A stretch of 64,000 nt of DNA from Haematobia irritans (taxonomy: Eukaryota; Arthropoda; Insecta; Diptera; Muscidae): assembly GCF_050003625.1 (NCBI RefSeq), contig NC_134400.1:67350126-67414125 (forward strand), read 5' to 3'. Below are positions 60,746 to 64,000 of this stretch, piece after piece. How positions within the stretch are numbered: position 1 is the stretch's first letter; each line of letters starts with the position of its first letter. The notes beneath the pieces were generated by a model, which saw nothing but the letters and a program-made list of their open reading frames with translations, searched no databases and had not been told where the DNA came from. The translations under genes were made by a program, and so were the position numbers.

Positions 60746-62465
60746 AATTTCGATAAAACTTTAAAAATTTTGCTCGTATGCTACGAAAAGTTAAACAATT
60801 TATTGTTATTGTTTTTTTCAAAACACTTGTAAGTCTTCAGCATTGAAGAAAAAAATGTTTTTCAGTCATTAATGGAGTTCCTACACGCACAGAAAAAACA
60901 TGTTTGGACATGGTTGCCGCATCCATTTAATGCTTATCTAGAGTATGTAATTGTCGCGAAACCCATGTATTTGGTCTTTGTAAAAATAATTTTCGAGCGG
61001 AGAAAATTATATGTTGGCAATAAGCATTTAAATGGTTCTCAAATGCCGCAAACATGTTCTATTATTTAAATGATAGAATTTGAGACCATTACATATTCGG
61101 GAAAATCATGTACCTGACCATTCATTTTTTTTACTTTTTTGCAGAAAAAAAAGTATTTTTATAGGTTACATATAGACATGTTTAGAATCATTACATGACC
61201 ATAAAGACCATGTACATTGTTTTCGTGACCATTTGATTTTTTAACTTGTTTGCAGCGAAAATAATTTTATGAAAACATTGAGCAGGTACACACGATTTTC
61301 ATTTTACGCGTCAGTCGTGTGTTGATTGTTTCTTGGAATGGACGGAGAATACGGAATTATTGTGTTTTGTGTTAATTTATTTATTCAGAAGTGGCACGTG
61401 GTTTTATGTGAACACAAAAAAGGAAAAAAAATTTACCTGATTTTTGTTATGCATTATCTTTATGGTATAATTTATTTTTATTTGCAGTTACATGATGCCT
61501 GCGTTTGTACATTTGTAAAAATATATGATGTTTGCTTGAACGGCATTATAAATACAAATAAACAATGAATTAATTTATAAATAAATAAAAACAAATAAAT
61601 ATAGTTAATTTTGTATTTTCTTTTCTCAAGTGGCGTCCTTTTTTCGACCAAGAAATTTTTTTTTCATAAAGATCAAAACATTTTAGGTTGTGACCATTGG
61701 CGTAGCTAGGGGGGTGCTGGGGGGGCGTAGCCCCCCCAGAATAGTTCTTGCCCCCCCCCCAGAATAATCAAAGCTACAGTTGTTTTATATTTTAATTCAA
61801 GCTTTGCGATGTGTTTAATCCAATTAAGATTGTGGCAGAGAGAGTATGTTAAGCATATTTTTTAGTATTGATATTTACATTACAACTAAAAACACGAAAT
61901 AAAAACACTAAAAGGAAACTTGAGACGCACATTTTCAAAAATAGTCAATTTATAACTACGTTGATTAAAATCATAAATCGTCACATGCCCAATTTACCAT
62001 CTAAAATCGTCAAAATCACGAAAAATCCACAGAGTTGGCACCGCTGCTCTCGACATTTGCTTCGTTGTATTCTGTTCTCAGAGAATTTTTAAAAACTAAT
62101 CGAAGATAGACGTTTTATAATATTCAATTTATTTTTTGGCTTTTATTTTATTTTTTATTCTTAGTATTTTTTATACACGATGAATATGTTAAGTTTATGT
62201 TTTGCTTTATGATTTCTAGTCCTGTTTTAAAACCACCCATTTTAAATAAAATTTAAAAATCATATGTTTGTTGTCTTGAATTAAAAATAAATTACAAACA
62301 ATATTTTTCAAACACATACTTAAAGCAATGCTTTTATTTTTTGTTATATTAAATAATGGTAAGTTGCTATTTGATTATTTATAGCGGTGTCGTGGAACCG
62401 GCTCCCACACACAATAAAATATTTTTTGTCTTCAACCATGAAATTAATTGATCTAATTAATTATG
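60746..62465. other. No gene; several dispersed-repeat fragments
   Basis: At 60876-61300 there is an unknown repeat-like stretch with cacgcacagaaaaaacatg at its left end and repeated catgt/gaccat motifs. At 61700-61770 a tggcgtagctagggggg / cccccccagaata block forms a GC-rich hairpin in otherwise AT-rich DNA. About 62410-62462 carries a short piece of repeat D. A frame of 80 codons at 61326-61568 has no recognised domain. Confidence 0.5.
61717..61739. repeat. GC-rich perfect hairpin
   Basis: ctgggggggc and gcccccccag flank a 3-nt loop gta. The adjoining tggcgtagctagg resembles termini of transposon-derived repeats seen in many animals, but I cannot assign the family. Poly-C runs nearby may be error-prone in assembly. 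Confidence 0.85.
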
Positions 62466-62599
62466 CCCTTCACCACTACTGTGGTACAGGGTATAATAAG
62501 TTTGTGCATTTGTATATAACGCCAAGAAATAGTGGTCATAGACCCATCTTTTAGTATACCGATCGGGTAAGAATTAAAATCTGAGTCGATTTAGCGATG

Positions 62600-62635
62600 T
62601 CCGTCTGTCTGTCTGTCTGTCCGTCCGTCTGTCTG
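62600..62635. repeat. (GTCY)n microsatellite
   Basis: Roughly nine gtct/gtcc tetranucleotides in a row. Confidence 0.92.
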
Positions 62636-62836
62636 TATATGTAATTTTGTGCACAAAGTACAGCTCGCAATTTAAGTCCAATCGTCCTCAAATTTGGCGG
62701 TTCAGATTTAGATATAGCTACCATATATATCTTTCGTCCGATTTAGACTCATATGACCACAGAGCCCAAAGTTTACTACCGATCTTCATGAAATTTTGCA
62801 CAGAGGGTAGAATTGGCATTCTACCAATGCTTGGTA

Positions 62837-63492
62837 CACTGAAAAAAAAGCATACTCGGTTTCAAAGATTTTGTCTTTACTTTAAAAAATTTGGTATTGA
62901 TTCCGAGCCAAAGAAGCGGAGAATACAAGTAAGGATACTTTTAAGACACAATTCTCTTTTAAATTTAGGTTTTATGTACTTGCTTCTAGGAAGCAAATTT
63001 TAATTTTTCGCTTTCTCAGCTTTTTTTCTTCATATGCTATCAAAGTCCTTTAAAAAGGAGTTAACGGCAACTTTATTTTCCAAATTAGGACTCGACTTCC
63101 AGTAGAAATTATGCTATGTTTGAAGTAAAAAACTTCTTTAAAATAAATTTTTGAAAAACATGTCCTATATTTGAACGATTTTTTGCTTTGTAGTCAAGAT
63201 GCAAAAAGACAACAAATTTAAAGACAATTTCATTAAATTTAAAGAATTTTTCTGAATTATTAAAGTCAAGTTGACCTTAGCCTATAAATTTTTTCTTTCA
63301 TGTTAAAATACCCATTTTTAAGTCAAATCACTTAATTATAAGGACAATACGACTTCATTGAAAAGTTTATCGACTTTTGGACAAGGAAAATAACTTTATT
63401 TTAGAAAAATGCGTCTTCTATGCCAAGCAAGATTTGTATTCGTATTTTAAAGACATGAAATCTTTGACCTCACGACAATATTTTTTTCAGTG
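62837..63492. mobile_element. TA-flanked inverted-terminus MITE, 656 bp
   Basis: TA at 62835-62836 and 63493-63494. The termini are cactgaaaaaaaa and inverted cactgaaaaaaa. The interior is AT-rich with repeated tcaaagattt/gtctttaaa motifs near both ends. It interrupts the mini-me-like repeat, whose catatatatctttcgtccga modules lie on either side. No transposase is seen. Confidence 0.75.
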
Positions 63493-63720
63493 TAGTATAG
63501 GTAATTGTGCCAAATTTGGTTGAAATCGATTCAGATTTAGATATGGCTCCCATATATATCTCCCGTCCGATTTGCACTCATGTGACCAGGGGGGCCAAAG
63601 TTATACTCCCATTTACGTGAAATTTCGCATAGATAGCAGAATTATTATTCTAACTATACATGTCAAATTTAGTCAAAATCGGTTCAGATTGTATATAGCT
63701 CCCATATATACGTACACCAG

Positions 63721-64000
63721 AGTTGGGGAAATATGGTCGACTGTTTCATATTGTAGACTCATTTTCAATGGGATTTTCCTCCAATTGACTGGATAGTTTC
63801 CACAGAGAATACAAATATGGCCAAAATTCTCACAGTTTACACAAAATTCTGTGATGATTTCCCCATATCTTAGCCATATCCTACACACTGCAATGCCAAA
63901 ATTTCCACAGAACGGATGAGAAGGCTCCAAGTCGCCCTACACATATCTTGGCGAGATCTAACCAATATCCTTGTAAAATCGCCACTGCTGAGTAGCAAAA
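63721..64000. other. No gene recognised, window end
   Basis: It contains a short gggaaatatgg / ccatatttcccc-like inverted similarity (63725-63740 and about 63855-63870). No coding sequence or element ends were found. Confidence 0.4.

Larger units (their letters stand above)
62466..63720 (+). repeat. Mini-me/DINE-like repeat with GTCY microsatellite
   Basis: It begins cccttcaccactactgtggt, passes gggtataataagtttgtgc and a gtctgtctgtccgtccgtct-type microsatellite at 62600-62635, and continues with catatatatctttcgtccga modules repeated at about 62720 and 63550. The GTCY microsatellite core is the hallmark described for mini-me (DINE-1-like) elements of Diptera. A separate inverted-terminus element (62837-63492) splits it. 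Confidence 0.7.

Overview
The window is AT-rich nuclear DNA from a higher fly (Diptera, Brachycera), most likely a calyptrate. The evidence is one conserved exon of kinesin light chain with fly-type coding sequence and splice sites, plus a dense load of fly-type transposons: Jockey, LOA-like and L2/CR1-like LINEs, a BEL/Pao LTR element, DD41D and DD34D mariners, Tc1, hAT MITEs, and GTCY 'mini-me' repeats. Apart from that exon I see no convincing host gene. The remaining roughly 61 kb reads as intron or gene-flanking DNA built by repeated nested insertion. Family names used here (LINE-L, SINE-S, repeat B, C, D) are working labels of mine.

Layout. 1-2.9 kb: repeat D, a decayed antisense LINE-L fragment, a Tc1 3' remnant and the Klc exon (minus strand). 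2.93-8.69 kb: a Jockey-clade LINE with a 13-bp target duplication, itself inserted in a SINE-S copy and itself hit inside its endonuclease by a 1.57-kb foldback element. 8.7-11.8 kb: a hAT MITE, tandem duplications, repeats B and C, and a DD41D relic. 11.8-15.1 kb: three long (AT)n arrays, with a nearly intact DD41D mariner between the first two. 15.5-17.2 kb: a DD34D mariner carrying a nested inverted-repeat element. 17.3-35.0 kb: a BEL/Pao retrotransposon on the minus strand (about 6.4 kb once insertions are subtracted). Its LTRs, integrase and protease regions are split by two LINE-L insertions, two DNA transposons and a LINE/SINE tail. 35-41.4 kb: antisense LINE-L pieces, a 153-bp tandem array, a mariner fragment and repeat B. 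41.4-46.4 kb: a structurally complete LINE-L with both ORFs open. 46.4-49.0 kb: small insertions, a 130-bp repeat interrupted by SINE-S, and large inverted and direct repeats. 49.0-54.6 kb: a minus-strand L2/CR1-like LINE with a 13-bp target duplication, interrupted by an element carrying two tRNA-like pol III modules. 54.6-64.0 kb: a hAT MITE, repeats D and B, a Tc1 relic containing a full-length SINE-S, a hairpin-ended element, and GTCY/mini-me-like repeats with a further MITE.

How the parts relate. The most coherent system is LINE-L plus SINE-S. The SINE has a tRNA-type head, but its 3' end copies the LINE-L 3' end, including the same short (CCTAA)n tail, so LINE-L reverse transcriptase probably mobilises it. 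The complete LINE-L copy at 41.4-46.4 kb is a plausible source. A composite LINE-L insertion within a single target duplication (19.7-24.75 kb) looks like a template-jumping product. Coding assignments rest on protein motifs read by eye. Element limits rest on target duplications and inverted termini visible in the sequence.
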